Positions 1-10,420 of a stretch of 34,434 nt of DNA are shown piece after piece. This DNA comes from Oscillospiraceae bacterium. Lineage in GTDB: Bacteria > Bacillota > Clostridia > Oscillospirales > Ruminococcaceae. Every line of letters starts with the position of its first letter. Within the stretch, counting starts at the first letter, position 1. Where the stretch lies: positions 1 to 34,434 of the forward strand of contig WRLG01000029.1 of assembly GCA_009777725.1 (NCBI GenBank), written 5' to 3'. The translations under genes were made by a program, and so were the position numbers. The notes beneath the pieces were generated by a model. That model was not told the origin of the DNA and ran no database searches. It was given only the letters and a program-made list of their open reading frames with translations.

Positions 1-6
1 AAAAAA

Positions 7-49
7 GCCCCCCTCCGGGAGGGGGGTGTCAGCGAAGCTGACGGGGGGA
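7..49. repeat. Compound palindrome, terminator-like on minus strand
   Basis: Two hairpins sit side by side. The first is CCCCCC/GGGGGG around TCCGGGA at about 8-26, and the second is GTCAGC-GAA-GCTGAC at 28-42. A run of six A at 1-6 means that minus-strand transcription would meet a GC hairpin followed by U6, which is a plausible intrinsic terminator. I remember similar strings between genes in related Clostridia, so it may be a dispersed repeat; that is memory, not a search. Confidence 0.5.
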
Positions 50-77
50 GGAATCGGTGCTGTTTTGCAAGATTAAA

Positions 78-106
78 GTAGGGGACAGGCTTGCCTGTCC
101 CGTAAG
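78..106. repeat. REP-like palindrome 1 (GTAGGGG head)
   Basis: A perfect inverted repeat GGGACAGGC-TT-GCCTGTCCC lies at 82-101 and is preceded by GTAGG. The head and stem match the reverse complement of the palindrome at 223-242 except for A/G changes that are compensated on the other arm, so both are members of one repeat family. Confidence 0.65.
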
Positions 107-222
107 AACGCACTCCACCTGTGGTATCCGCAGTATGTGATTCACCTGCGGGACGGGGTACGGTCTTTTGTGTGGAACAGGGTGCGGGGCGAGGTGCGGT
201 TTTTTTGTGTGGGACAGGGTAC

Positions 223-246
223 GGGACGGGCAAGCCCGTCCCCTAC
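223..246. repeat. REP-like palindrome 2, opposite orientation
   Basis: A perfect inverted repeat GGGACGGGC-AA-GCCCGTCCC lies at 223-242, followed by CTAC, so on the minus strand it reads GTAGGGGACGGGC. Compared with the copy at 82-101, the stem changes are paired (A to G on one arm, T to C on the other). That suggests the hairpin itself is kept. Confidence 0.65.
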
Positions 247-285
247 ACAAAAAATTCTGACCTATTGCACAGGTGGAAATTTTTC

Positions 286-311
286 GTAGGGGCGACCGCC
301 TCGGTCGCCCG
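286..311. repeat. REP-like palindrome 3 (GTAGGGGCGACC type)
   Basis: GTAGG leads into GGGCGACCG-CCT-CGGTCGCCC at 290-310, a 9-bp perfect stem. It has the same GTAGGGG head as the other two palindromes but a different stem, so it is a second subtype. REP-like units that share a conserved head next to a hairpin are often mobilised by RAYT transposases; none is visible in this window. Confidence 0.6.
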
Positions 312-355
312 AATCCCTTCGTTTTTTTGTTAAAGAAATATTCGATGTTTACGGT

Positions 356-2269
356 TTAAACTACAAATACAAGCGAATTATAGTTAGAAATCGTAACACT
401 CACCATCCCATTCCCGCTAACAATCCTGCTGGCAGGTAGCCTTACCAAGCTCCCGTCCGCGTTAACAGAGTAAACCGCCACTTTACTACCCCAAAGCTTA
501 GGTTCAAGCTCCAGCTTCACCGAAAGCGTCACAGCCTCAACACTCCCAAAATCGCCATCTTGCACAAAGCTCATACCCGTTACAGAAGAAGCATTAGGGA
601 ATCTGCTTGAAATGCTCTCGGGGACTTCTACCCTGCCGCCCGCGAAGTTAAGGTCTTTCAAGCCCGATTTGCTGTTAATATCCGTGCTTCTGAGCATTAC
701 GCCGTGGTTTCCGTGGGGAAGCCAAACTCTTACGGTTGCGTTTGCTTCCGATAATGCCGCTGATATTCTGGCTGTTGCGCCGAGTGAGGGGCTTATTGTG
801 ATTGTTCCTCGGGTGGATTCTTTGATTGCTTTTACGGCGGCTTCTTCATCGGTGAAGATTTCGATTTCGCCGCTGCCGTTGCCGCCTGCTCCGCCGCCCG
901 CGCCGCTTGCCGCGCTTCCTGTTATGAGCGTATCTGCCGCTGAGCTTGTGCTTCTGTTATCGCCGCCCGAAGTTTCATTGTCGTAGCTTCCTCTCGTTAC
1001 GATAAAGCCCAATGCTCTAAGGTTAATATTGGTTAAATCACCATCGTCATCACGAACGATTTTACTGCCGGGGTAAACGGTAATATACCCTGCGCTCTCG
1101 GGGGCGATTCCGAGATGCCCGTCAATGTCAATACGGACAATTGCATGGTTTTCAAGTGTGCCGTTATCGAAGATGAACGCGCCGTCTTTGGCGGCATAAA
1201 TTTCAGCAGTTTTATTGGTTTGGCTTCCGTTTATAATTGTGCCTTGGTGTGAAAGAGTGCCGCCAATTGCAATATAGTCGTTGTTAGTAATTGTTCCTGT
1301 TCCGGCGTTATTTAAAACGCCCTTAATCTCAATTCCTAGGTTATTGGTTATTCTGCCAAAGTTGTTTATAGTAACTGTGCTGCCTTCACCGCGTATTACA
1401 CCATTATTAGTGATTTTGCCGTTATTTTCCAAAGTACCCATATTGTGAACATAAAGAATGCCATAACGAGTGCCATATGCACCAGCGTTCCCATCCCGCG
1501 CTGTCAAGATTGTTCCGTTGTTCACAAGTGTTTTGCTTGCGGCTACTAAAACAGTAGAATCGGCTTTAACGTCAAGAGTTCCGTTGTTTACAAACGTGCC
1601 TGTAACAGTATTTATTGAACCTGTATCAGTCATAATCGTGCCGTTGTTTATAACATTATTAAGTGTAGAATAATTAGCTTCAATAACTAAGTTCGCGCCT
1701 AAATCAATGGTGAGTTCTTCCACCGTCACAGCCGAATCAAGGGTTAATTTCCCGCCGTTAACTTCAAGCCTTTCAATCGTTTTTGCTCCGGCATCTAAAG
1801 TAACATTCGTGCCCTGCCCGGTAACTTCAAATTCTATGCCCGTTAAACTTGACGAGCCGGAAAGGGTTATTAACCCAAGCTCATACTTAACCGAAGCTGT
1901 TTCGGTTGTAGTGATTTTTAAATTAGCACCGTCGCCACCGGTTTGGACTGCCGCACCGTTTTCTGCAATCCATGTATGCGGTACCTCAATTCTGTCGATA
2001 TGGCTTAAAACTACACCCTCGCCTCTAACGGTAATCGTATCTCCGGCTTCAATCGCTCCGCCCTCGGCAGGAGATAAGCCCGAAACAGCCTCAGCAAACC
2101 CAACACCGCCGCCAAGTTCGTCCCAGTCGTCCGAAATGCTCATACTTTCTGTGACTACCCAATCTGTCGCCGCGCTCGCCGTCAAGGGCGCAATCAAAGT
2201 CACCGATAATGCCAAAGCCGCCGCCGTCAGCAAAGCTAACAGCTTTTTTGTTTTTTGTTTTTTTACCAT
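356..2269 (-). CDS. Secreted repeat protein, probable beta-helix surface protein
   Basis: This 637-residue protein has a clear signal peptide: KKQKTKK, a hydrophobic core, then ASA before residue 35. Residues of about 150-400 are rich in recurring short units around NNGTI, NNGKI and ITNNG, the pattern of right-handed beta-helix or adhesin-like repeats. A Gly/Ser/Ala-rich linker at about 470-490 leads to a C-terminal region of about 150 residues of unknown fold, which ends in a hydrophobic SLVFVV stretch. No LPXTG motif or other cell-wall anchor is visible, so it is secreted or held non-covalently. The start has an AGAGGG ribosome binding site about 11 nt upstream. I cannot name a substrate; adhesion or another surface role is inferred from the repeat pattern only. 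Confidence 0.8.
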   Translation of the reverse strand: MVKKQKTKKLLALLTAAALALSVTLIAPLTASAATDWVVTESMSISDDWDELGGGVGFAEAVSGLSPAEGGAIEAGDTITVRGEGVVLSHIDRIEVPHTWIAENGAAVQTGGDGANLKITTTETASVKYELGLITLSGSSSLTGIEFEVTGQGTNVTLDAGAKTIERLEVNGGKLTLDSAVTVEELTIDLGANLVIEANYSTLNNVINNGTIMTDTGSINTVTGTFVNNGTLDVKADSTVLVAASKTLVNNGTILTARDGNAGAYGTRYGILYVHNMGTLENNGKITNNGVIRGEGSTVTINNFGRITNNLGIEIKGVLNNAGTGTITNNDYIAIGGTLSHQGTIINGSQTNKTAEIYAAKDGAFIFDNGTLENHAIVRIDIDGHLGIAPESAGYITVYPGSKIVRDDDGDLTNINLRALGFIVTRGSYDNETSGGDNRSTSSAADTLITGSAASGAGGGAGGNGSGEIEIFTDEEAAVKAIKESTRGTITISPSLGATARISAALSEANATVRVWLPHGNHGVMLRSTDINSKSGLKDLNFAGGRVEVPESISSRFPNASSVTGMSFVQDGDFGSVEAVTLSVKLELEPKLWGSKVAVYSVNADGSLVRLPASRIVSGNGMVSVTISNYNSLVFVV

Positions 2270-2304
2270 AAAATTAAAACCCTCTCTCTTATTTTTACAT
2301 AATT

Positions 2305-2327
2305 GAGCAACTATTTTTCCGTTGCTC
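2305..2327 (-). other. 5-prime UTR hairpin upstream of the repeat protein
   Basis: GAGCAAC and GTTGCTC form a 7-bp stem with a 9-nt loop between the putative promoter at 2335-2363 and the start codon at 2269. No known riboswitch class was recognised. It could stabilise the mRNA or be incidental. Confidence 0.3.
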
Positions 2328-2334
2328 TGCTTTA

Positions 2335-2363
2335 ATCATAACATAAAAATTGAAAAGATGTAA
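2335..2363 (-). promoter_or_regulatory. Possible sigma-A promoter for the repeat protein gene
   Basis: The minus strand reads TTACAT, 17 nt, TATGAT. The -10 is good but the -35 is weak, so this is a tentative call. Confidence 0.3.
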
Positions 2364-2450
2364 GGGGTTTGGGGGGATTTCGGCATGTTGCAAAAAAAAA
2401 AAAAAAACCGGGATTTGTGGGTTTTGTACAAAAAGCAACTCTCCACTAAT

Positions 2451-2924
2451 TCAACTCTTGATTAGCTCATAAATATGTATCGGCGTTTCACCTAAAGATA
2501 ATTCGGGGGTTTTATCGGCTTGCGATAGGGTGAAATTTCCTTTGTCATAGTTTACGGAGAAATTAAAATATTTCAAAATATCGCAACCAAAAAGGCTTCT
2601 CAAATTTGTTTTGGGGGCAAAGAAAACCCTTACATTTTGAATCTCCCTGTCGCCGAATTTAATTGAAACATTCTCAATAAATCTAAGCTCCAAATCCCCG
2701 CCGCCCGTTGAAGCCGAACCTTTGAAAATTTTGCATTTTTGCAGTTGCTCTTGCGTGTAGCCCAAATTTTTTAAATCAGTAAGGCTCAAAGTCGTAAAAT
2801 CAGAAGCCGTGTCCAATTTAAAATAAACCGATTTGAGCGACATTCTGTCGGCGGTCATAACTTTTGCACGAAACACAATCCTACCTAAACCTGATGGTTT
2901 AAACTCAATTTTAATCGATGTCAT
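2451..2924 (-). CDS. Retropepsin-like aspartic protease family protein
   Basis: This 157-residue protein has the two hallmarks of clan AA retropepsin-like folds. One is a catalytic-type motif, KLDTASDFTTLS at about residues 36-47 (D-T-A/S pattern). The other is a downstream LFGCDILKYFNF motif at about 111-122, matching the conserved flap-end LLGxDxL pattern before a beta-rich end. Such proteins act as homodimers, which fits the short length. There is no signal peptide, so it is probably cytosolic. Its start overlaps the stop of the upstream 87-aa gene by 14 nt, which implies co-transcription and translational coupling. The usual DTG/DSG is DTA here, which is tolerated in several members of the clan, so activity is likely but unproven. 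Its substrate is unknown. Confidence 0.72.
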   Translation of the reverse strand: MTSIKIEFKPSGLGRIVFRAKVMTADRMSLKSVYFKLDTASDFTTLSLTDLKNLGYTQEQLQKCKIFKGSASTGGGDLELRFIENVSIKFGDREIQNVRVFFAPKTNLRSLFGCDILKYFNFSVNYDKGNFTLSQADKTPELSLGETPIHIYELIKS

Positions 2925-3174
2925 TTCTGAATAACCCCCCTATCTGCGGGGTATCATCAAAGCCTTCTCCGACCGTTGTTTCCCCCATAGTCCCCAATTT
3001 GTCCAGCTCTCTCATTTTTTCTAAAGCCGAGTCGTGATTAGGGTAAACTCCGTAAATATCCCCAAAGATTTTACAGCCGTCATAACCCTCATCATATCCT
3101 AAGTTTACAGCAACAAAAAATTGCTTCGGATATTTCATATCAGCCTCATCAAGCCACATTCTTTCCATAGCCAT
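2911..3174 (-). CDS. Hypothetical 87-aa protein, partner of retropepsin-like protein
   Basis: I do not recognise this family. It is a small acidic soluble protein with motifs FFVAVNLGYDEGYDG and YGVYPNHDSALEKM. It has a perfect AGGAGG site 8 nt before ATG (3183-3188) and a strong promoter at 3213-3241, so it is a real gene. It lies upstream of the retropepsin-like gene and overlaps it by 14 nt, so the two products are probably made in a fixed ratio. A role as substrate, adaptor or inhibitor of the protease is a guess from context. Confidence 0.7.
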   Translation of the reverse strand: MAMERMWLDEADMKYPKQFFVAVNLGYDEGYDGCKIFGDIYGVYPNHDSALEKMRELDKLGTMGETTVGEGFDDTPQIGGLFRNDID

Positions 3175-3212
3175 ATACTTTACCTCCTGTTTTTGTATTG
3201 CATTTTATATTT

Positions 3213-3241
3213 ATTATAGTATATTTTTGATGGAAAGTCAA
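3213..3241 (-). promoter_or_regulatory. Sigma-A promoter for the 87-aa/retropepsin operon
   Basis: The minus strand reads TTGACT (3241-3236), a 17-nt spacer and TATAAT (3218-3213), followed by AGGAGG and ATG. Confidence 0.8.
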
Positions 3242-3253
3242 GTTTTTTTATAT

Positions 3254-3294
3254 AAAACCCCTTGAACACACAAACAATGCGTTCAAGGGGTTTT
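3254..3294 (-). terminator. Intrinsic terminator after the PPC/Ig-like protein gene
   Basis: A perfect 14-bp inverted repeat pairs AAAACCCCTTGAAC (3254-3267) with GTTCAAGGGGTTTT (3281-3294) around a 13-nt loop. It starts just past the stop codon at 3299 and gives a U-rich end on the minus strand. It may also work on the plus strand. Confidence 0.85.
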
Positions 3295-3298
3295 TAAC

Positions 3299-4039
3299 CT
3301 ATCCTCTGACAATAATCGCTACCCTAACCGTTTTCCCGCCCGCTGTTGCGGAGATGAAAGCAGAGCCGCTTTCTTTTGCCGTAACCGTGCCGTTTGCCGA
3401 AACTGCCGCAATGTTTGCGTTGCTTGAACGCCATTGCGGTTGCGTTCTTGAATTAGCGGGGGACATGATTGCGCCTAACTGCAATGTGTCGCCTTTTCTG
3501 ATTGAAATGGATATGTCGGTTATTTGGTCTGCGGGGGTGTCGGGTTTGAATGATACGCCAATCCGACATCTGCCCGAAGTCATTCCCCATTTTATACTCT
3601 GGCTACCTGCAGTTACATAGCTATTATTAACTCTAAAATAGTAAGTACCTCCTTTAAGAGTATACCTTGACGTTCCGACCGCTTTTTCGGAGTTTCTATT
3701 CCATTTCAAATAAACATTGTTAGTTGAGTTGTAAATATCTCCAACAGTAGCTTCCGTTTTATTAGGCTTTATGTACACACCATCTTTGTCATATAATTCA
3801 AGTGCAGTATATTCCAAGGTTGAATCAAAGCTTATTGCAAGCTCTCCTGTTTCGGGGATTTCAATTTTGTAATCTAAAACCTTGTGGTTGTTAAATATTA
3901 CCGTCGTTGACTTGCCGGGTTCAAACGGGGTCGCCTTGTCAAACCAAGTTTCGCTTGCTCCTGCATTAACCGCCGCCAATGACAAGACCATAATAGTCGA
4001 TACCCAAAGTGAGAAAATGCGTGAAAATTTCTTCTTCAT
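3299..4039 (-). CDS. Secreted PPC-like and bacterial Ig-like (BIG2) domain protein
   Basis: This 246-residue secreted protein starts at ATG 4039, which has AAAGGTGA 7 nt upstream; an in-frame TTG at 4057 would place that site inside the gene. The signal peptide MKKKFSRIFS runs through a hydrophobic core to NAGAS at about 26-30. Residues of about 40-160 resemble a pre-peptidase C-terminal (PPC) beta-sandwich (YKIEIPETGELAISFDS, then KGGTYYFRVNNS). Residues of about 172-246 are a BIG2 immunoglobulin-like domain with the typical ending SSNANIAAVSANGTVTA and SGSAFISATAGGKTV. It has no catalytic domain or anchor. It is probably a cell-surface or extracellular binding protein with its own promoter and terminator. 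Confidence 0.82.
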   Translation of the reverse strand: MKKKFSRIFSLWVSTIMVLSLAAVNAGASETWFDKATPFEPGKSTTVIFNNHKVLDYKIEIPETGELAISFDSTLEYTALELYDKDGVYIKPNKTEATVGDIYNSTNNVYLKWNRNSEKAVGTSRYTLKGGTYYFRVNNSYVTAGSQSIKWGMTSGRCRIGVSFKPDTPADQITDISISIRKGDTLQLGAIMSPANSRTQPQWRSSNANIAAVSANGTVTAKESGSAFISATAGGKTVRVAIIVRG

Positions 4040-4101
4040 AAAAAAATCACCTTTCAATGTAAATTTCCGCCTTAATTTATACTATAAATAGGCATATTTA
4101 C

Positions 4102-4130
4102 ATTATATCATAACAAAAGTATCCTGTCAA
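4102..4130 (-). promoter_or_regulatory. Consensus sigma-A promoter for the PPC/BIG2 gene
   Basis: The minus strand reads TTGACA (4130-4125), a 17-nt spacer and TATAAT (4107-4102). Both hexamers are perfect, and the 5-prime UTR is about 60 nt. Confidence 0.88.
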
Positions 4131-4171
4131 GCGTTTTTCTACTTTTAATATGTTTTTATTATTGAAAATTT

Positions 4172-4210
4172 AACGTACAATGAATATAGGAGGCGATAAT
4201 ATTGTACGTT
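4172..4210 (+). promoter_or_regulatory. Inverted repeat enclosing RBS and start codon of the XRE gene
   Basis: AACGTACAAT (4172-4181) and ATTGTACGTT (4201-4210) are a perfect 10-bp inverted repeat separated by 19 nt. The loop contains the AGGAGG site (4188-4193), and the right arm contains the TTG start codon (4202-4204). The left arm includes TACAAT, a possible -10 box. It could be the regulator's own operator, or an mRNA hairpin that hides the start codon. Confidence 0.6.
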
Positions 4211-4534
4211 GATTATGTTGAGGTAGGGCGGCGGATTGCGAAGCGGCGCAGGGAATTGGGCTATAAGCAGTGGTTTGTAACCGAAAAGGCTAATTTAAGC
4301 GATAAATATCTTTCAAATATCGAGCGGGGAAAATCCGTAATGAGCATTGACGTTTTAATGAGGCTCTGCCAAGCTCTCGAAATAACCCCCGATTACCTGC
4401 TGACAGGGGCGTTGGAAAATAAAACCGCCAATGATTTTGAAAATATAATATCTGAAAAAATACATAGCCTTAATCAAGCCAAATTAAAATTAACCTTAAG
4501 CTTTATCGATTGGGTTTCGGAGCAAGAGCTTTAG
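4202..4534 (+). CDS. XRE-family helix-turn-helix transcriptional regulator
   Basis: This 110-residue protein has an N-terminal HTH_3/XRE domain at residues of about 6-67 (VGRRIAKRRRELGYKQ, then SDKYLSNIERGKS and LMRLCQALEITPDYLL). A short C-terminal helical part of about 40 residues may dimerise. The start is TTG at 4202 with AGGAGG 8 nt upstream; no ATG lies nearby. An inverted repeat covers this start region, suggesting autoregulation. The gene lies divergent from the PPC/BIG2 gene, whose promoter is 70-100 bp away, so that gene is a candidate target. There are no phage genes nearby. Confidence 0.88.
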   Translation: MYVDYVEVGRRIAKRRRELGYKQWFVTEKANLSDKYLSNIERGKSVMSIDVLMRLCQALEITPDYLLTGALENKTANDFENIISEKIHSLNQAKLKLTLSFIDWVSEQEL

Positions 4535-4630
4535 GGGGCTTTTCGACACATTCTTTACGGCTGAATTTCGGATTTTTCATTGAGATTTTTAAAATATTTT
4601 TTAAATGTACTAAAAAATTTTGTTTTACAC

Positions 4631-4659
4631 TTGACAAACATTGCAAAGCATGGTATAAT
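4631..4659 (+). promoter_or_regulatory. Consensus promoter of tRNA-Arg
   Basis: TTGACA (4631-4636), a 17-nt spacer and TATAAT (4654-4659), with TGG in front giving an extended -10. It lies about 50 nt upstream of the mature tRNA 5-prime end, a strong stable-RNA promoter. Confidence 0.9.
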
Positions 4660-4709
4660 CATATTCATTGTAAGGCAAGTTGTTGCCGGGCAATGTATCA
4701 TTGTTATGT

Positions 4710-4786
4710 GCGCTGATAGCTCAGCCGGATAGAGTAACTGGCTACGAACCAGTAGGTCGGGGGTTCGAATCCCTCTCAGCGTGCCA
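4710..4786 (+). tRNA. tRNA-Arg (anticodon ACG)
   Basis: A 77-nt cloverleaf including an encoded CCA (4784-4786). The acceptor arm is GCGCTGA (4710-4716) with TCAGCGT (4776-4782), the D-loop region contains AGCCGGATAGA, the anticodon stem is ACTGG/CCAGT with loop CTACGAA (anticodon ACG at 4744-4746), and the T-arm contains GGTTCGAATCC. The A34 would be edited to inosine by TadA, as is usual for this Arg isoacceptor. Pair 1:72 is G-U rather than G-C. Confidence 0.95.
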
Positions 4787-4791
4787 AATAA

Positions 4792-4827
4792 AACAGCACT
4801 TGCATTTTAAGCAGGTGCTGTTTTTTT
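4792..4827 (+). terminator. Intrinsic terminator after tRNA-Arg, probably bidirectional
   Basis: AACAGCACTTGC (4792-4803) pairs with GCAGGTGCTGTT (4811-4822), with one G-U pair, followed by a T run to 4827. On the minus strand the hairpin is followed by TTTTATTT, so it can also end the phosphorelay operon that stops at 4885. Confidence 0.88.
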
Positions 4828-4884
4828 ATGCCGCGCGAAATTTAAGGGTCGCGCCTATAGATTCGGGCAACATAATCCTCCAAA

Positions 4885-5940
4885 CTACAAATAATCCGAT
4901 ATATGCCTTTTAATTTCATCGATTTGCTTATTTATTTTAATAAAAACCTCTGCAATCAGCGGGTCGAAGTGTTTGCCTGCGCCATCCTTGATAATCTCAA
5001 CGGCTTCCTCGTGAGTAAATGCTTTTTTATAAGGACGCTCCGAAACAAGGGCGTCATAAACATCAATTACCGCCATAATGCGCCCGTGCAGGGGAATGTC
5101 CGTCCCCTCTAAGCCGTACATATATCCCGTGCCGTCCCAACGCTCGTGGTGGTAGGCGGCGATTAATTTGGCGTTGTGCAAAAATTCCGCATTCCCCGTT
5201 CTTTGGATTGCTTTATCAATAATATATTCGCCCTGCGAAACGTGGGTTTTCATAACTTCAAATTCTTCGTCCGTCAGCCTGCCGGGCTTATTTAAAACCG
5301 TGTCCGAAATGCTTATCTTCCCTACATCGTGCAGGCGCGCCGAGGAAGTTACAAGCTCTAAATCCCAGCCGCGCATCTCATCGGCGTAAACGCCTTGGGC
5401 GAGCATGGCGTCTGTTAATGTTTTCATATAAACCGTTGTCCTGTCAATATGACCGCCCGTGTTTTTATCGCGGCTCTCGACAATATCCGCTAAGGTATAC
5501 ACAATCCCGTTTTGCAGCATAATCAGCTGCTCTGTTTTTTCGACAAGCTGCGCCGTGCGCTCGCGGATAAGCTCGTCAATGTGCAGGTGGTTCTTAATTC
5601 GGTTTAAAAGCACGGGGTGCGAGAAGGGCTTTAATATAAAATCTACAGCCCCAAGCTCGATTCCGTAAGCCTCTGTCGCCGTGTCCGTCAAGCCCGTTAA
5701 GAATATGACGGGGATATTCGAGTGTGCTTTATCGGCTTTAAGTATTTTCAGCACCTCAAAGCCGTCCATTTTAGGCATTTCAACGTCTAATAAAATCAAA
5801 TCGGGAACAATCTTATTCAAAGCCTTAAACATCTGCTCCGCAGAGGATAAAGCAACTACCCTGTATTGCCCCCCCAAAGCCTCCTCGGCGGCTGTGAGAT
5901 TTGTGGTATTATCATCGACTACAAAAATTGTTTTTCTCAT
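4885..5940 (-). CDS. Response regulator with HD-GYP c-di-GMP phosphodiesterase domain
   Basis: This 351-residue protein has a receiver domain at about 3-120: acidic pair D9-D10, phospho-acceptor D52 in LLDVEMP, and K104 in FILKP. A short coiled linker (121-145) leads to an HD-GYP domain at about 146-345. Metal-binding residues are visible: H204-D205 with K208 (HDVGK), H234, and H264-H265 with E266 and D269. The GYP signature is GYM here (272-274). The family hydrolyses c-di-GMP in the cytoplasm when switched by phosphorylation of the receiver. It is the last gene of the operon that starts at 14365, 22 nt after the REC-REC gene, and is the only evident output of this phosphorelay. Confidence 0.93.
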   Translation of the reverse strand: MRKTIFVVDDNTTNLTAAEEALGGQYRVVALSSAEQMFKALNKIVPDLILLDVEMPKMDGFEVLKILKADKAHSNIPVIFLTGLTDTATEAYGIELGAVDFILKPFSHPVLLNRIKNHLHIDELIRERTAQLVEKTEQLIMLQNGIVYTLADIVESRDKNTGGHIDRTTVYMKTLTDAMLAQGVYADEMRGWDLELVTSSARLHDVGKISISDTVLNKPGRLTDEEFEVMKTHVSQGEYIIDKAIQRTGNAEFLHNAKLIAAYHHERWDGTGYMYGLEGTDIPLHGRIMAVIDVYDALVSERPYKKAFTHEEAVEIIKDGAGKHFDPLIAEVFIKINKQIDEIKRHISDYL

Positions 5941-5962
5941 ATATTATACTCCTTACCACCTC

Positions 5963-6769
5963 TTAATAACTGCGCTTATCCTTTACGTTAAGCGACCTTA
6001 TCAGCCTCAGCGTCATAAAATGCCTTATATTCAGCTCTACCTTTTCAAGCAGAAGCTTTTCGTCAACCGGCTTTAATATAAAATCACATGCTCCCAATTC
6101 TACAGCGGCAGACATATTGTCCATCGTCCCTTCGGAGGTAAGGAAAATGATTGGCGTTTCTTCGTGAGCCGGGAGCGAGCGTATTACGGGGATAAGGTCA
6201 AAACCGCTTAATACAGGCATATTGCAGTCCAGCACAAACATATCCGGCGTTACCAGCTTCAGCGTTTCTTTTAAAGCCTCGGGTTTCGGGAGGGTGTATA
6301 CGTTATAGTTATAACGCAACGCTTCATGCACTGCCTTTAATATACTCGGCGTGTCGTCAACCGCCAATATAATCGGCTTATTTGCCTTTTGTTCATCAAT
6401 GTTAAACTGGTATTCGATTCTGTCAATCAGCTTTTCGTCCGAAAAGGGCTTAAAAACGATGTCCACCGCGCCGAGCCCCATCCCTTTAACCACGCTGGAG
6501 CGTTCCCTGTTACCCGTCAAAAATATAACAGGTATTTCCGTGTAATCGGGGTTGGATTTCAGCCGCTTAATGGCTTCAAACCCGTCCGTTCCGGGCATGT
6601 TAATATCCAGCAGAATTAAATCGGGGACTATGTTTTCAAGAAGTGAAAACATCTTTTCGGTTGATTGCGCGGGGTAAACCTCATAACGGTCTTTGAGCCT
6701 GTTTTTTATTGCAATCAAGCTATAGTTTACGTCATCAACGTATATAATTTTTCTTCGCTGATTACTCAT
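5963..6769 (-). CDS. Tandem receiver (REC-REC) response regulator
   Basis: The 268-residue protein consists of two receiver domains and no output domain. REC1 (about 5-122) has VDD, D55 in LLDINMP and K107 in VFKP. REC2 (about 130-248) has VDD, D181 in VLDCNMP and K233 in ILKP. I chose ATG 6769 because AAAGG lies 7 nt upstream; an in-frame ATG at 6778 is almost on top of that site. It starts 14 nt after the upstream hybrid kinase. A stand-alone double receiver is likely to pass phosphoryl groups or act as a sink between HPt domains and the HD-GYP regulator, but the direction cannot be read from sequence. Confidence 0.92.
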   Translation of the reverse strand: MSNQRRKIIYVDDVNYSLIAIKNRLKDRYEVYPAQSTEKMFSLLENIVPDLILLDINMPGTDGFEAIKRLKSNPDYTEIPVIFLTGNRERSSVVKGMGLGAVDIVFKPFSDEKLIDRIEYQFNIDEQKANKPIILAVDDTPSILKAVHEALRYNYNVYTLPKPEALKETLKLVTPDMFVLDCNMPVLSGFDLIPVIRSLPAHEETPIIFLTSEGTMDNMSAAVELGACDFILKPVDEKLLLEKVELNIRHFMTLRLIRSLNVKDKRSY

Positions 6770-6783
6770 ATATGACATCCTTT

Positions 6784-10368
<3,585 letters not shown>

Positions 10369-10420
10369 ATTATACCCCTTTACACTCTATATTTCACACC
10401 ATGCAATTGTAAACTGTAAA

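Larger units (their letters stand above)
1..355. other. Gene-free stretch with palindromic repeats
   Basis: I see no credible gene here. Both short reading frames in the stretch run through the GC-rich palindromes and have no ribosome binding site. The stretch is a chain of hairpin-forming repeats, listed separately, joined by GT-rich DNA with degenerate copies of GGGACGGG. It lies downstream of the minus-strand gene ending at 356, so the hairpins could also help to end that transcript. Confidence 0.6.

Noticed and set aside
78-311. Possible CRISPR array from repeated GTAGGGG units
   Set aside because: There are only three units, in mixed orientation with different stems and unequal spacing, and no cas genes. 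REP-like palindromes explain them better.
4510-4716. Open frame of 68 codons running from the XRE gene into the tRNA
   Set aside because: It crosses the tRNA promoter and the mature tRNA and lacks a ribosome binding site.
10369-10420. Small gene or promoter between the first two phosphorelay genes
   Set aside because: The 52-nt gap holds only AT-rich AATTGTAAA-type filler and the AAGGGG ribosome binding site of the downstream gene.
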